Assembly: GCA_009780065.1 (NCBI GenBank)
Contig: WRAS01000006.1
Coordinates: forward strand, 1 to 64,000
Source: Bacillota bacterium
Lineage (GTDB): Bacteria > Bacillota > Clostridia > Christensenellales > UBA1242
Reading direction: 5' to 3'
DNA: 64,000 nt
The notes under the pieces are model-generated. The model saw nothing but the letters and a program-made list of their open reading frames with translations. It was not told the DNA's origin and made no database searches. Within the stretch, counting starts at the first letter, position 1, and each line of letters starts with the position of its first letter. Positions 33,822 through 42,116 of this stretch are shown piece after piece. Made by a program: the position numbers and the translations under genes.

Positions 33822-33845
33822 TTTTTGGACTCCTTATGATGACTT

Positions 33846-34298
33846 TTAGTCACGTACTCCGTCAAGTACGGTTAGTTTTGGTTGTTGTGCTTCGTGTGGG
33901 TGGGTATCGCCCTTGTAGACCTTTAGTTTGCGGAACATATCACGACCCAGAGAATTTTTTGGAAGCATACCTTTTACAGCACGCTCTACAGCACGGTCGC
34001 TTTTTTCCTTTATCATTTTCTTTGCCTGGACATGTTTGTCACCGCCGGGGTGTCCGGTGTGATGGAAGTAGTATTTGTCTTCCATTTTGTTACCAGTTAG
34101 GACAACTTTGTCTGTGTTGATAATTATGACAAAATCACCTGTGTCGGCGTGTGGTGTGAATGTTGGTTTGTGTTTACCGCGAAGGATACTTGCGACTTGG
34201 CTTGCAAGACGGCCTATTGGCATATTTGTGGCGTCCACAAGAAGCCATTCACGTTGGATATTACCCTCGTTCGCCATAAAAGTTTTTTGAGTTTTCAT
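33846..34298 (-). CDS. rplM: 50S ribosomal protein L13
   Basis: 150 residues. The segment [26 protein letters not shown] (quoted in parts: [15 protein letters not shown]) and [23 protein letters not shown] are all L13 signatures. AAAAGGAAAG site before the ATG at 34298. First gene of rplM-rpsI, with its own promoter at 34334. Confidence 0.97.
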   Translation of the reverse strand: MKTQKTFMANEGNIQREWLLVDATNMPIGRLASQVASILRGKHKPTFTPHADTGDFVIIINTDKVVLTGNKMEDKYYFHHTGHPGGDKHVQAKKMIKEKSDRAVERAVKGMLPKNSLGRDMFRKLKVYKGDTHPHEAQQPKLTVLDGVRD

Positions 34299-34333
34299 TG
34301 TATGTGTTCTTTCCTTTTACAAAACTAATAAGC

Positions 34334-34363
34334 ATTATATCAAAATAATGCGACTAGTGTCAA
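34334..34363 (-). promoter_or_regulatory. Promoter of rplM-rpsI
   Basis: TTGACA (34358-34363), 18 nt, TATAAT (34334-34339), giving a leader of about 30 nt with a Shine-Dalgarno site. It lies immediately after the ftsZ stop. Confidence 0.8.
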
Positions 34364-34373
34364 CATTAATTTG

Positions 34374-35492
34374 TTACCTGTTTCCACGCATTCTACGGAG
34401 GTATGGCGGAATGTTTGGGTCTTCGGTTGATTCAAGCATGCTTTCTTGGACTGGTTGCGGTTTTGCAAGGTCACCAACCTGTTGCTGGTGCATCACTTCG
34501 GATTGTTTTTGATTGAATGACTGGTTACGGCTTTGAACATATGAATGTTTTGGAAAGCCTGTTGCAATGATTATGACCTGGACCTCGTCATTGAAATTTT
34601 TGTCAATGTCCGCACCAAATATAAGGTTACAGCCTTGGTCTACAACTTTGCGCACCAGTTCACCACAGTTAGCAACCTCGTGTATGTTTAGGTCTTGTCC
34701 ACCCTTTACGGATACAATAATTTTTGTTGCACCATTAATAGATGTTTCCAGCATAGGGCTTTGCACAGCATGACGAATTGCCTGTAAAAGACGTCCCTCG
34801 CCTTTTGCACGACCCACACCCATATGCGCGATACCAGAGTTGCGCATGACACTTTCGATGTCCGCAAAGTCAAGGTTAATGTACATTGGTGTGATAATAA
34901 GGTCGGTTATACCTTGGATACCTTGGCGAAGAACTTCGTCCGCGATTTGGAATGCCATGGTCATGGATGTGTTTTCGCTGGTAGTTTCTATTAGTTTTTG
35001 GTTTGGGATTATAATCGTGGTATCGACAAATTTCGACAAGTTGTTGATTCCAATTTCACTGTTAAGTGTTCTGTGTGCGCCTTCGAATTCGAACGGTTTG
35101 GTTACAACCGCAACGGTTAAAATTCCAAGTTGCCGCGCAATGGATGCAATGACTGGAGCCGCGCCAGTTCCCGTTCCACCACCCATACCAGCGGTTATAA
35201 ACACAAGATCCGCACCTTTGATGGTTTCCTCGATTTCGGCGCGTGATTCCTCGGCCGCGCGCTGACCAACCTCGGGGTTAGAGCCAGCCCCAAGACCACG
35301 TGTTAATTTCTCGCCTATGACGATTGTTTTGGATGCCTTGGATAGTGCAAGAACCTGGCGGTCTGTGTTAACCGCGATGAATTCGCACCCTGTTACACCA
35401 ACCTCGATCATTCGGTTGATTGCATTGTTACCGCCCCCACCGACACCAATTACCTTGATATTACAGATTGGGGGAAATGAATATTGTTCCAT
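34374..35492 (-). CDS. ftsZ: Cell division protein FtsZ
   Basis: 372 residues. The GTP-binding signature [12 protein letters not shown], the N-terminal [12 protein letters not shown] loop and the T7 loop region [10 protein letters not shown] are intact. A variable linker leads to the conserved C-terminal peptide [10 protein letters not shown], the docking site for SepF/FtsA. FtsZ forms the division ring; in spore formers it also makes the polar septum. No Shine-Dalgarno; TTGCCA-17 nt-TAATAT ends 6 nt before the ATG. Confidence 0.97.
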   Translation of the reverse strand: MEQYSFPPICNIKVIGVGGGGNNAINRMIEVGVTGCEFIAVNTDRQVLALSKASKTIVIGEKLTRGLGAGSNPEVGQRAAEESRAEIEETIKGADLVFITAGMGGGTGTGAAPVIASIARQLGILTVAVVTKPFEFEGAHRTLNSEIGINNLSKFVDTTIIIPNQKLIETTSENTSMTMAFQIADEVLRQGIQGITDLIITPMYINLDFADIESVMRNSGIAHMGVGRAKGEGRLLQAIRHAVQSPMLETSINGATKIIVSVKGGQDLNIHEVANCGELVRKVVDQGCNLIFGADIDKNFNDEVQVIIIATGFPKHSYVQSRNQSFNQKQSEVMHQQQVGDLAKPQPVQESMLESTEDPNIPPYLRRMRGNR

Positions 35493-35498
35493 AGAATT

Positions 35499-35527
35499 AT
35501 ATTAGTGAAAAAAGGTAATTTTGGCAA
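35499..35527 (-). promoter_or_regulatory. Leaderless-type promoter of ftsZ
   Basis: TTGCCA (35522-35527), 17 nt, TAATAT (35499-35504), then AATTCT and the ATG at 35492. A second reading uses TATAAT at 35496-35501 with only 3 nt left, which is too close. Confidence 0.65.
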
Positions 35528-35565
35528 GCGAAATTATCTTTGCGTATATTCATATTTGCATGTTG

Positions 35566-36309
35566 TTAAAGGCCGCTACGTTCGATTATTTCTTCCGCCA
35601 CTTGCAACATTTTTTCTTTTGGAACGTTTGCATAAACCTGCTTTGCGTTTAGTAAATCAAAAGCATCCCCCAGAGCCTCGAAATATATATCCGTATCTTT
35701 GCCCATTATCTGTTTATCGAAAAAGTCGTATTCTGCCTGTCCATGTTGCCTATTACGTAATTCAATACGTCTGGTTAATTCATTTTGTGGCACATCAAGA
35801 AAAAATACATTTTCGTGTATGTTCGACATTTGACCAAGTACATGTCTAGCGATTTCTTGTAATTGCGAATATAATTGAACAGATTCATTCTTTTTTTCTT
35901 TCATGGCTTGGTGAAGATATTTTGTTATACATGCATAAACCTTGGGCGCAAGCAGACCCTCTACGAATTTTGGATCAGTGTTGAGTTCTTTTGTCATGTC
36001 AGTTACAATTACATGAACCATATAGTGCAGAGTTGTTTCTGGACAATATTCATGTTGACCGTTTATGATGGGTGCGTTTGCCTTTAGTTCTTTGAACTTT
36101 TGAAGGGCAATATCCTGGTCTTTTGGTAGATTTAAATATCTTTCATAGTGTTCAAGATTTGGCCGTTGATCGCGGATGGTTTGTGATAATGTTGACTTGC
36201 CCGATCCGTCGGGACCGATTAAAACGATACTGTTTTTAAGTGGTATTGATGGTTTGTTAACCCGTATAAGTCTGCCATTCGAAAGTTCTGGCAGTAAGAT
36301 TTTATTCAT
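35566..36309 (-). CDS. P-loop kinase (thymidylate/deoxynucleoside kinase-like)
   Basis: 247 residues. Walker A is LIGPDGSGKSTLSQT in an N-terminal strand-loop-helix; a later VFFLDVPQNELTRRIELR segment resembles the Walker B/lid region of nucleoside and thymidylate kinases, with the lid arginines. It presumably phosphorylates a nucleoside or nucleotide; the substrate cannot be read. TTGACA-17 nt-TATAAT ends 5 nt before the ATG, with no Shine-Dalgarno. Confidence 0.82.
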   Translation of the reverse strand: MNKILLPELSNGRLIRVNKPSIPLKNSIVLIGPDGSGKSTLSQTIRDQRPNLEHYERYLNLPKDQDIALQKFKELKANAPIINGQHEYCPETTLHYMVHVIVTDMTKELNTDPKFVEGLLAPKVYACITKYLHQAMKEKKNESVQLYSQLQEIARHVLGQMSNIHENVFFLDVPQNELTRRIELRNRQHGQAEYDFFDKQIMGKDTDIYFEALGDAFDLLNAKQVYANVPKEKMLQVAEEIIERSGL

Positions 36310-36314
36310 GATGA

Positions 36315-36343
36315 ATTATATATATTCGGTCATATGATGTCAA
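36315..36343 (-). promoter_or_regulatory. Consensus leaderless-type promoter of the kinase gene
   Basis: Perfect TTGACA (36338-36343), 17 nt, perfect TATAAT (36315-36320), then TCATC and the ATG at 36309. It is the clearest leaderless arrangement in the window. Confidence 0.85.
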
Positions 36344-36346
36344 TAT

Positions 36347-36816
36347 TTATATGCTTCCGCCGCCTGGGTTATTTTCGCCGAGGCTGAAAAATGATTCCCA
36401 AACAGGCTGACCTGGAATTGCAGCGCGCATCATTATTTCGCCGTTTTCCACACGTGTCGTTCCAAAGCCAGAATTTACCGAGCCATTTTCACGAATCCAA
36501 GGCGCATTTGAAACAAGTTCTTGTTGTTCGAGGTAACCATCTCGAATTCTGTGACGAACTTGCCAATCTGTTATTCCCACATTTGGCATTGTTACAAATA
36601 TGTACGAACCCTCGACACGAAAAGTCCATTGCGAAACAATATCAAAATAGAAACCGCTGGTTTGTCTTGTACCGTTGACATATGTCCTATTTAGTGTGTA
36701 TGTTCCATTGTTCCATCTTCCAGAAGAGTGTCTCTGTTACGGCAACCAGACAAAAGAACCGACATGCCTATGACGGCAAAACAGACAACCATTGTGCGTA
36801 TTAATATTTTTTTCAT
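36347..36816 (-). pseudogene. Lipoprotein gene broken by a frameshift
   Basis: A good start (ATG 36816, AAAGGAG upstream) encodes a lipoprotein signal peptide with lipobox LSGC. That frame stops after 41 codons at 36691. From about 36720 another frame carries the rest without stops to 36347 (GRWNNGTYTLNRTYVNG, GFYFDIVSQWTFRVEG, then MPNVGITDW onward), 2 nt out of phase. The join falls in CTCTTCTGG. Either a true frameshift mutation, a sequencing error, or programmed slippage; the intact product would be about 155 residues. The C-terminus is Gly-rich (NNPGGGSI). No family recognised. Confidence 0.72.
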
Positions 36817-36842
36817 ATGTCTCCTTTATATGAAGCATGCAT

Positions 36843-37331
36843 CTATTTCGGTGCAGTTGTTTTTTTTCGAACAACGCGACGTTGGACACGGTATGTTGGG
36901 TGCTGGAGTTTGCTGAGCGCATTCCGTTCGATTTCTTTTACGCGTTCCTCGCCTATTCGTTTACCAAGGCGTTCACACATTTTTTTTGTGACGTCTTTGA
37001 TATTCATTTGTTCAAGGCGACATTTAACGATAAAAAGTTCGTCGTCAGTCAAGTCGCATGTTGCAAGTGTTATGTTAATTGGTTCGCGTGGTTCAGGTTG
37101 GGTCTCTGGCGCACCATTACCATGCTTTAAACGTTCGATTTTTTCCAAAACGTCTTGTTCGATAAAAAGAAATTGTTGGTGCGAACGACCCAAAATTAGA
37201 CGTATTTTGTCGTTGCTAAGACCTGCAAGGTGATAGTTAACGACGATTCGTTCGTCTTCGTTCAGTTTATTTTGTTCCACAAGTTTACGAAGAAAGCCAT
37301 TCAAGGATTCGTCAAAAAACATTTTTTCCAT
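36843..37331 (-). CDS. Sigma-region-4-like DNA-binding protein
   Basis: 162 residues from the ATG at 37331. Two similar helical units, residues about 20-65 (NEDERIVVNYHLAGLSNDKI) and 90-150 (TDDELFIVKCRLEQMNIKDV, then RVKEIERNALSKLQHP), each resemble the helix-turn-helix of sigma region 4, with the second closest. No region 2 is present, so it is not a full sigma factor. A basic tail (RVQRRVVRKKTTAPK) follows. TTGACA-17 nt-TACCAT ends 5 nt before the ATG. Confidence 0.72.
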   Translation of the reverse strand: MEKMFFDESLNGFLRKLVEQNKLNEDERIVVNYHLAGLSNDKIRLILGRSHQQFLFIEQDVLEKIERLKHGNGAPETQPEPREPINITLATCDLTDDELFIVKCRLEQMNIKDVTKKMCERLGKRIGEERVKEIERNALSKLQHPTYRVQRRVVRKKTTAPK

Positions 37332-37336
37332 AGTCA

Positions 37337-37365
37337 ATGGTATAATATATGACAAAATATGTCAA
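37337..37365 (-). promoter_or_regulatory. Leaderless-type promoter of the sigma-4-like gene
   Basis: TTGACA (37360-37365), 17 nt, TACCAT (37337-37342), TGACT, then the ATG at 37331. TATTAT at 37340-37345 is an alternative -10 with 15 nt spacing. Confidence 0.6.
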
Positions 37366-37425
37366 ATCATTTGCATTGAGTTAATTTAATCACAAAATCA
37401 GTGTCCATCCAGAGTGCCTCGCAGT

Positions 37426-37680
37426 TTATACTTCAATAGACTTTGGACACTCGTAGCAGGCTTTTGCTGCGGTTTCTATTTCTGTTTCAGTGGCACTTAG
37501 CAGATTTCTTATTTCATCCGCATAATATACCTCTCTGCGAGGTGTTGTGTCTGTGACTGCACGATCTTCGCGGTGAAGCATCGTGCTTGCGGTTGCGTTG
37601 TCCTCGCGTGCAAGATCCAGTCTTGTTCTTTTTGGGCATTTTATTGTGCACGTGCACTTTTTTATTGGTCCTGTTTTCAT
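37426..37680 (-). CDS. Small cysteine-containing protein, unknown
   Basis: 84 residues. A CTCTIKC cluster near the N-terminus and CYEC near the C-terminus could bind one zinc ion; the middle is Arg/Thr/Asp-rich and likely flexible. TTGCAA-18 nt-TATAAT ends 8 nt before the ATG and no Shine-Dalgarno is present. Coding status rests on the promoter and the Cys pattern. Confidence 0.55.
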   Translation of the reverse strand: MKTGPIKKCTCTIKCPKRTRLDLAREDNATASTMLHREDRAVTDTTPRREVYYADEIRNLLSATETEIETAAKACYECPKSIEV

Positions 37681-37688
37681 AATCCGTG

Positions 37689-37718
37689 ATTATAACATAA
37701 TGGTGTTAATATTTGCAA
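37689..37718 (-). promoter_or_regulatory. Leaderless-type promoter of the small Cys protein
   Basis: TTGCAA (37713-37718), 18 nt, TATAAT (37689-37694), 8 nt to the ATG at 37680. Confidence 0.65.
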
Positions 37719-37727
37719 TAGGTGTGT

Positions 37728-38585
37728 TTATTCCCGTTCCAGCGGGACTGTTGCACATCTAAACCCACCGCCCACCGTTTGCATGGCAGGCATATCGATT
37801 TCTTTGACGGTGAAACTTTTGTCACGCAAGGTCGAGTTTATGCGACCATGTATTTTTTGAGACACCACTACCCCATCGCCCAAAGATAGAACATTAGTTC
37901 CGAGGCTATCTTGTTCTTGTGCATCGACTGGTAGCAATTCGAATTTCTTTTCCAGTTTATAAATATCTTTATCGTCAATTCCGTCGGGGTATATTAGGGC
38001 TTTGTCTTTCGATAGTGGATTGAATAACGTATCCAAATGCACCGCAGGGCGACCATTTAGTTGGTGAAATCTGCCCATATTGATGGGCTTTACATTGAAA
38101 TGCTCGCCGAATTTTCTTTTCATAAATTCCAATCCGGCTTTATCCGTACCAGAACCACCCTGCCCAAGATATAACGTATCGTTATGAAGAATTACATCAC
38201 CGCCATGAATTATTGCATCAAGTGGTGGGTCAATTAAACTTTTACCTGCAATTTTACCAAGTGATGATAGTGCAGCCATCCAATGCATGACATCCTGTTC
38301 TGGTTTATTGTGCGGGCAAAGTAAAATTTTATTTCCAATCACCGCAAAATGATCACGTGTGAACATTTGCCCTTGAACCGGAAATTCGTCTGTGTACAAA
38401 ATTTCTGCGCCGTGCTCTTCGATCACATCCGTGAAATCTTTGTATCCCTGGATTAAATGTGGGATGCGGTTGTCCGCACCACCAGTCATTATTCGCGCCT
38501 CTTCTGCGGACATTCCAAAAAAAGGTTTACACATTAGAACTTTTTTTAGTTTCCCGTATTCATTACTTACGTTTGGTTTTATCAT
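37728..38585 (-). CDS. Amidinotransferase/DDAH-family enzyme
   Basis: 285 residues. The guanidine-modifying fold is marked by FTRDHFAVIG (substrate Asp/His), IHGGDVIL, the catalytic His in HLDTLFN and the catalytic Cys in GGGFRCATVPL near the C-terminus. Relatives include dimethylarginine dimethylaminohydrolase, arginine deiminase and amidinotransferases; the exact substrate cannot be read. A palindrome sits in its promoter. TTGATT-18 nt-TATAAT ends 5 nt before the ATG. Confidence 0.88.
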   Translation of the reverse strand: MIKPNVSNEYGKLKKVLMCKPFFGMSAEEARIMTGGADNRIPHLIQGYKDFTDVIEEHGAEILYTDEFPVQGQMFTRDHFAVIGNKILLCPHNKPEQDVMHWMAALSSLGKIAGKSLIDPPLDAIIHGGDVILHNDTLYLGQGGSGTDKAGLEFMKRKFGEHFNVKPINMGRFHQLNGRPAVHLDTLFNPLSKDKALIYPDGIDDKDIYKLEKKFELLPVDAQEQDSLGTNVLSLGDGVVVSQKIHGRINSTLRDKSFTVKEIDMPAMQTVGGGFRCATVPLERE

Positions 38586-38590
38586 TGGAT

Positions 38591-38620
38591 ATTATAGCGT
38601 AGTTGGGTTACCCAAATCAA
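38591..38620 (-). promoter_or_regulatory. Leaderless-type promoter with palindromic spacer
   Basis: TTGATT (38615-38620), 18 nt, TATAAT (38591-38596). The spacer holds the 13-nt inverted repeat TTGGGTTACCCAA (38603-38615), a candidate operator. The -35 box overlaps the stop codon of the channel gene. Confidence 0.6.
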
Positions 38621-39885
38621 GATGCACTTTCAATTATGCCTACCGCATAGGAACTGATTATCTCGGTGCTGATCACTATGCTTTGGACATTGAATTTTTC
38701 CAAGTTCTTTTTGTTATTCGGATCGATAATCTCGGCGATGATTTTAAAATTGCGGTTAGCAATACCGCATCGTTGGGATAATTCAATAAGTGCCAAAAAA
38801 ACGTTGGCATCATACGCCTCGGGCGAGGTCGTATCGTCGCTAAGAATTACCAATGTTACATTCGCCTCGTTGTTTTTTGCCAATGAATCTGCCATAGCAG
38901 CAATTTCGTCTTTTCTAAATTGCCGAACTTTGATATCGGCAAGTGCATTCAACATGTATTTAAGTTTCTTGTTTTCGCCGATGACGTACAAGTTTTTTGT
39001 GTCGATATGCGAGGCAAGGTGTTCGCCCAACATTTTGTGATGCGAAAAAAAGTGAATGTTTTTGTTCTTTAATCCATCAATATCATTTTGCATTTGTGTC
39101 ATTGTATCTGTTGCGACCTGGGTACATGTTTCCACCCCAATTGGGAAGTTTTCAGGAAAATCCAAATTCGAAATTGTAAGGACAAGCTTTAACACACCCA
39201 GGTAATCAGCATTACCAAGTTGATCGCTTTGGTTCGATCTATCATTGACTATTAACAATCCTGCGGCACTGGTCAATCCTATTTCGTGTAATTCGCATAG
39301 ACTTGACGGATTTCCCTGACGTACGATTAATTTCAACCTGCCAGCGGGTTTTTCATCCAAGGTGGCAAGACTGGACAGCAAGTCGGCACGTACCTGAGAT
39401 TTTTCTTTGTCCGACAGTACAAGAACCGTTCGTCGTTCGTCCGCGCACATTAATTTGACCAACATTGCTGGAACCTCGGCGTTATAGTTTAAAATAACTA
39501 TGTGCCCGGATATATTTAACTTGCCCCGCGCCCCACCCTTGTTAATCAAATAATCACGTAGTGTCGTTGTAACAAGAGCAATGATAGTCCCAGTAAATAA
39601 CAGCATCCCCACAACCACAACAGTTGTTCCAAGAACAATCATCCCTGTGTCTTCCAATCCTGCAACGGTGGCAGGTACGACCAGAAATGAAAATACCGCG
39701 GCAAGGGCATGAAAAAACGTTGCATAAGGCTCGGGATTAATTGCGGTTGCCACAACAGCCGCTAAACCTAAGAAAACCAAATTAATGGTGACAAGCAACA
39801 TAATGGTCATCACAATGGGGCGTTGGTTCATGCTGACGCTGAAACTGGATAACGTGCGTCGCAAAAATGATTTTGTACGTTTCAT
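38617..39885 (-). CDS. CASTOR/POLLUX-like ion channel protein
   Basis: 422 residues. Two or three membrane helices at the N-terminus (residues about 25-115), with a pore-like stretch between, lead to cytoplasmic RCK-like Rossmann domains beginning GHIVILNYNAEVPAML, the family's first strand-loop. The second RCK half contains LVILSDDTTSPEAYDANVF. Related plant and bacterial proteins are cation channels gated by RCK ligands. The ATG at 39885 is used; a TTG two codons earlier overlaps the -10 box. TTGCTA-17 nt-TATACT ends 5 nt before it. Confidence 0.82.
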   Translation of the reverse strand: MKRTKSFLRRTLSSFSVSMNQRPIVMTIMLLVTINLVFLGLAAVVATAINPEPYATFFHALAAVFSFLVVPATVAGLEDTGMIVLGTTVVVVGMLLFTGTIIALVTTTLRDYLINKGGARGKLNISGHIVILNYNAEVPAMLVKLMCADERRTVLVLSDKEKSQVRADLLSSLATLDEKPAGRLKLIVRQGNPSSLCELHEIGLTSAAGLLIVNDRSNQSDQLGNADYLGVLKLVLTISNLDFPENFPIGVETCTQVATDTMTQMQNDIDGLKNKNIHFFSHHKMLGEHLASHIDTKNLYVIGENKKLKYMLNALADIKVRQFRKDEIAAMADSLAKNNEANVTLVILSDDTTSPEAYDANVFLALIELSQRCGIANRNFKIIAEIIDPNNKKNLEKFNVQSIVISTEIISSYAVGIIESAS

Positions 39886-39890
39886 GTGCA

Positions 39891-39919
39891 AGTATACTAT
39901 TTTTTTTGTGGTTTAGCAA
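39891..39919 (-). promoter_or_regulatory. Leaderless-type promoter of the channel gene
   Basis: TTGCTA (39914-39919), 17 nt, TATACT (39891-39896), then TGCAC and the ATG at 39885. Confidence 0.65.
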
Positions 39920-39936
39920 GCCACTTGGTTTGGTTT

Positions 39937-40137
39937 TTATTTAGGAACTTCTAGGTCTGGTTGCACACAAGTAGTTAAAGGAGTATTATCTTTTTTTGCG
40001 CCTGCGATCAAGATATCCATTAAATCCACATCAGGAAATCTCATACGTTGTAATTTTGGTCTAGAAGACTTATTTGCCCGATATTCTGCAATATCTGCGG
40101 GAGTTATATCTGTTAATTTCTTACCTTGAAAGTTCAT
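39937..40137 (-). CDS. Small unknown protein downstream of tRNA-Gln
   Basis: 66 residues, MNFQGKKLTDITPADIAEY onward, basic in the middle (ANKSSRPKLQRMRF). GGAGG lies 5 nt before the ATG at 40137; the longer reading to 40197 runs into the tRNA. It starts 18 nt after the tRNA CCA end, so the two are probably one transcript, with the tRNA cut out. Function unknown. Confidence 0.65.
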   Translation of the reverse strand: MNFQGKKLTDITPADIAEYRANKSSRPKLQRMRFPDVDLMDILIAGAKKDNTPLTTCVQPDLEVPK

Positions 40138-40155
40138 AATAACCTCCAAAAAAAT

Positions 40156-40229
40156 TGGCAGGGGCGGCTGGATTTGAACCAACGATGACGGAGTCAAAGT
40201 CCGTTGCCTTACCGCTTGGCGACGCCCCT
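40156..40229 (-). tRNA. tRNA-Gln(UUG)
   Basis: Complete cloverleaf: acceptor AGGGGCG/CGCCCCT, D-arm GCCAAGCGGTAAGGC, anticodon loop CTTTGAC giving anticodon TTG, T-arm with TTCAAAT, discriminator G and an encoded CCA. The promoter lies 12 nt upstream. Confidence 0.96.
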
Positions 40230-40241
40230 ACGGATGTTACC

Positions 40242-40270
40242 ATTTTACACAACTTGTACAGAAAAATCAA
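40242..40270 (-). promoter_or_regulatory. Promoter of tRNA-Gln
   Basis: TTGATT (40265-40270), 17 nt, TAAAAT (40242-40247), 12 nt before the tRNA 5' end. Confidence 0.7.
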
Positions 40271-40311
40271 GGACTTTTTGTGCGTTTGATATATGTGGCA
40301 AGTTGCAAGAA

Positions 40312-40449
40312 GATTTGGTTAACGATGACGGGGGAACTCGCTTCGCTCGTGTGCATTAAGGTTAAGATTTATTTGTTCGCTAACGCGAACCGGGCAACCA
40401 AAGTCCATTGCGCCTACACAATTTGCGGGGAAAAATCAAGGACTTTTTT
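40312..40449 (-). pseudogene. Decayed duplicate of the tRNA-Gln gene and its promoter
   Basis: Parts of the tRNA locus recur in the same order: GATTTG...AACGATGACGG (T-arm and variable region), CAAAGTCC-TTGC (anticodon arm and D-arm side), then GCCTACACAA and AAAAATCAAGGACTTTTT (promoter -35 region). About 65 nt of unrelated sequence with two small hairpins interrupt it after AACGATGACGG, and the acceptor and D-arm are missing. The -10 box has changed from TAAAAT to TAGGCG. No functional tRNA can fold. Confidence 0.7.
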
Positions 40450-40463
40450 CATATGGCATTTCA

Positions 40464-40492
40464 TTGACTTTTTGATGATTTTAATCTAATAT
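40464..40492 (+). promoter_or_regulatory. Leaderless-type promoter of aspS-gatCAB
   Basis: TTGACT (40464-40469), 17 nt, TAATAT (40487-40492), then ATAGGTT and the ATG at 40500. Confidence 0.75.
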
Positions 40493-40499
40493 ATAGGTT

Positions 40500-41795
40500 A
40501 TGAAAAGAACAGAAATAAAGGATTTAAAGCCAGGCAAAAAGGTGCGTGTGCATGGATGGGTACGCAGTATCCGTGACCAGAAAAGCATTATGTTTTTGAT
40601 ACTGGGTGACCGTGAATCATTGGTTCAGGTAATAATCAAAAAAGAAGAGTATCCCGAGGTTGCACACGCGTTGGAAGGGATTCAAATAAACAGTACGGTC
40701 GTACTGGATGGGCGTGTTGTGGCTGCACCTAATGTGAAATTGGGTGGGATTGAAATTATTCCAACCAAAGTAACGGTTACCAGTCGCGCAGCGGTATCGC
40801 CTATTGACGAGAAAAGTGGTTTGGATTTGCAATTGGATTATCGTTGGTTGGATTTACGCTGCCCTGTTAAAACCGGATATTTCAAGGTGCAAACCGAAAT
40901 TTTACGTGCGATGCGTGAATGGTTTGTGAAAAACAAATATATCGAAATTATGACGCCAAAGATTACTGGGCATTCAACCGAGGGTGGTGCCGAGGTATTC
41001 GAGGTTAAGTACTTTGACAAGAAGGCATATTTAACACAAAGTCCGCAATTGTTCAAACAAATGGGAATTGCCGCAGGATTTGAAAAGGTATTTGAGGTGG
41101 GTGCCAGTTACCGAGCCGAAAAATCTTTTACCAGCCGTCATGCAACCGAGTTCTTTGGTGTGGATGTGGAGATTGGGTTCGTAGATAGCGAGCACGACGT
41201 AATGGATGCGCAAGAGGCAATGTTAGCGGCAGCGTTCAAGCAAATTGGAAAAAGTTGCGCGGATTTATTTAAGAAACTTGATATCCAGTTTAATGGTAAT
41301 TTGAAGAAATTTCCGCGTATTACCCTGCTGCAGGCATATGATTTACTGCTTAAAGAACGCGGGTATGAGGTACCAAAGGCATCAAAGGGTGATTTGGACC
41401 CGGAATCCGAGAGATTATTGTGCGAGATTTCTGCCGAGAAGTGGGGTTCGGATTTTATTTTTATTACGGACTTTCCTGTTTCGGCGCGCCCGTTCTATAT
41501 CATGAAGGGCGAGAATGCAAAATTCACACGCGGATATGATTTACTATATCGTGGTGTAGAGATAACAAGCGGCGGCCAGCGTGAACACCGTGCGGATGTT
41601 TTACGCGAAAGCATTCGCGCCAAAGGTATGAACCCTGAAGACTTGAATTTTTATGTCCAGTTTTTTGAATATGGATGTCCGCCTCATGGTGGTTATTGTA
41701 TTGGCTTAGCACGTATTGTTTCCAAGATTTTAGGGTTGCCAAGCGTTAAAGATGTAATTTATCTGTTCCGTGGACCGGACAGGTTATCGCCTTGA
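40500..41795 (+). CDS. aspS: Aspartyl-tRNA synthetase, archaeal-type (probably nondiscriminating)
   Basis: 431 residues against about 590 for standard bacterial AspRS; the GAD insertion domain is absent, as in the archaeal/eukaryal and AspRS2 type. An N-terminal OB-fold anticodon domain (to about residue 110) is followed by class II motifs: YLTQSPQLFKQ, SYRAEKSFTSRHATEF (motif 2) and PPHGGYCIGLARI (motif 3). Being in one operon with GatCAB suggests it also charges tRNA-Asn with Asp for later amidation. No Shine-Dalgarno. Confidence 0.9.
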   Translation: MKRTEIKDLKPGKKVRVHGWVRSIRDQKSIMFLILGDRESLVQVIIKKEEYPEVAHALEGIQINSTVVLDGRVVAAPNVKLGGIEIIPTKVTVTSRAAVSPIDEKSGLDLQLDYRWLDLRCPVKTGYFKVQTEILRAMREWFVKNKYIEIMTPKITGHSTEGGAEVFEVKYFDKKAYLTQSPQLFKQMGIAAGFEKVFEVGASYRAEKSFTSRHATEFFGVDVEIGFVDSEHDVMDAQEAMLAAAFKQIGKSCADLFKKLDIQFNGNLKKFPRITLLQAYDLLLKERGYEVPKASKGDLDPESERLLCEISAEKWGSDFIFITDFPVSARPFYIMKGENAKFTRGYDLLYRGVEITSGGQREHRADVLRESIRAKGMNPEDLNFYVQFFEYGCPPHGGYCIGLARIVSKILGLPSVKDVIYLFRGPDRLSP

Positions 41796-41817
41796 TATAC
41801 TAGGATAAGGAGTTTTT

Positions 41818-42096
41818 ATGAAAAAAGTAGATTTAGAAAGAGTTGCCGAAATTTCCAAGTTAAAATTTAATGATGTACAGTTAGAAACACTGTCCAAGCA
41901 ATTGAAGTCTATGGTTGAATTTGCGCATCAAGTGGAAAAGTATAAAGCGGATAATTTTGCGGCAGATAAAATAGTTGTTCCATACAACGAATTTCGTGAA
42001 GATGTTCTGCATGCATCATTACCGATTGAAAAGGCATTGCTTAATGCTCCAAGAGCACGTGGCAGGTATTTTGTTGTGCCTATTGTTGTGGATTAA
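41818..42096 (+). CDS. gatC: Asp-tRNA(Asn)/Glu-tRNA(Gln) amidotransferase subunit C
   Basis: 92 residues; the GatC belt protein signature LERVAEISKLKFNDVQLETL and a C-terminal RARGRYFVVPIVVD, matching the RxxxGYFxVPxVx end of the family. It holds GatA and GatB together. AAGGAG site before the ATG; follows aspS by 22 nt. Confidence 0.94.
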   Translation: MKKVDLERVAEISKLKFNDVQLETLSKQLKSMVEFAHQVEKYKADNFAADKIVVPYNEFREDVLHASLPIEKALLNAPRARGRYFVVPIVVD

Positions 42097-42116
42097 TTTA
42101 AAAGGATAGATTGAGT

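Noticed and set aside
35496..35501. TATAAT as the ftsZ -10 box
   Set aside because: It leaves only 3 nt to the ATG, so transcription would start inside the coding region; TAATAT 3 nt upstream fits the 17-nt spacing to TTGCCA.
39937..40197. 86-codon reading that runs through tRNA-Gln
   Set aside because: The tRNA is certain; the ATG at 40137 with GGAGG is the better start.
40340..40395. Short hairpins looking like CRISPR or transposon ends
   Set aside because: Only single copies of each, with no regular spacing, flanking duplications or transposase.
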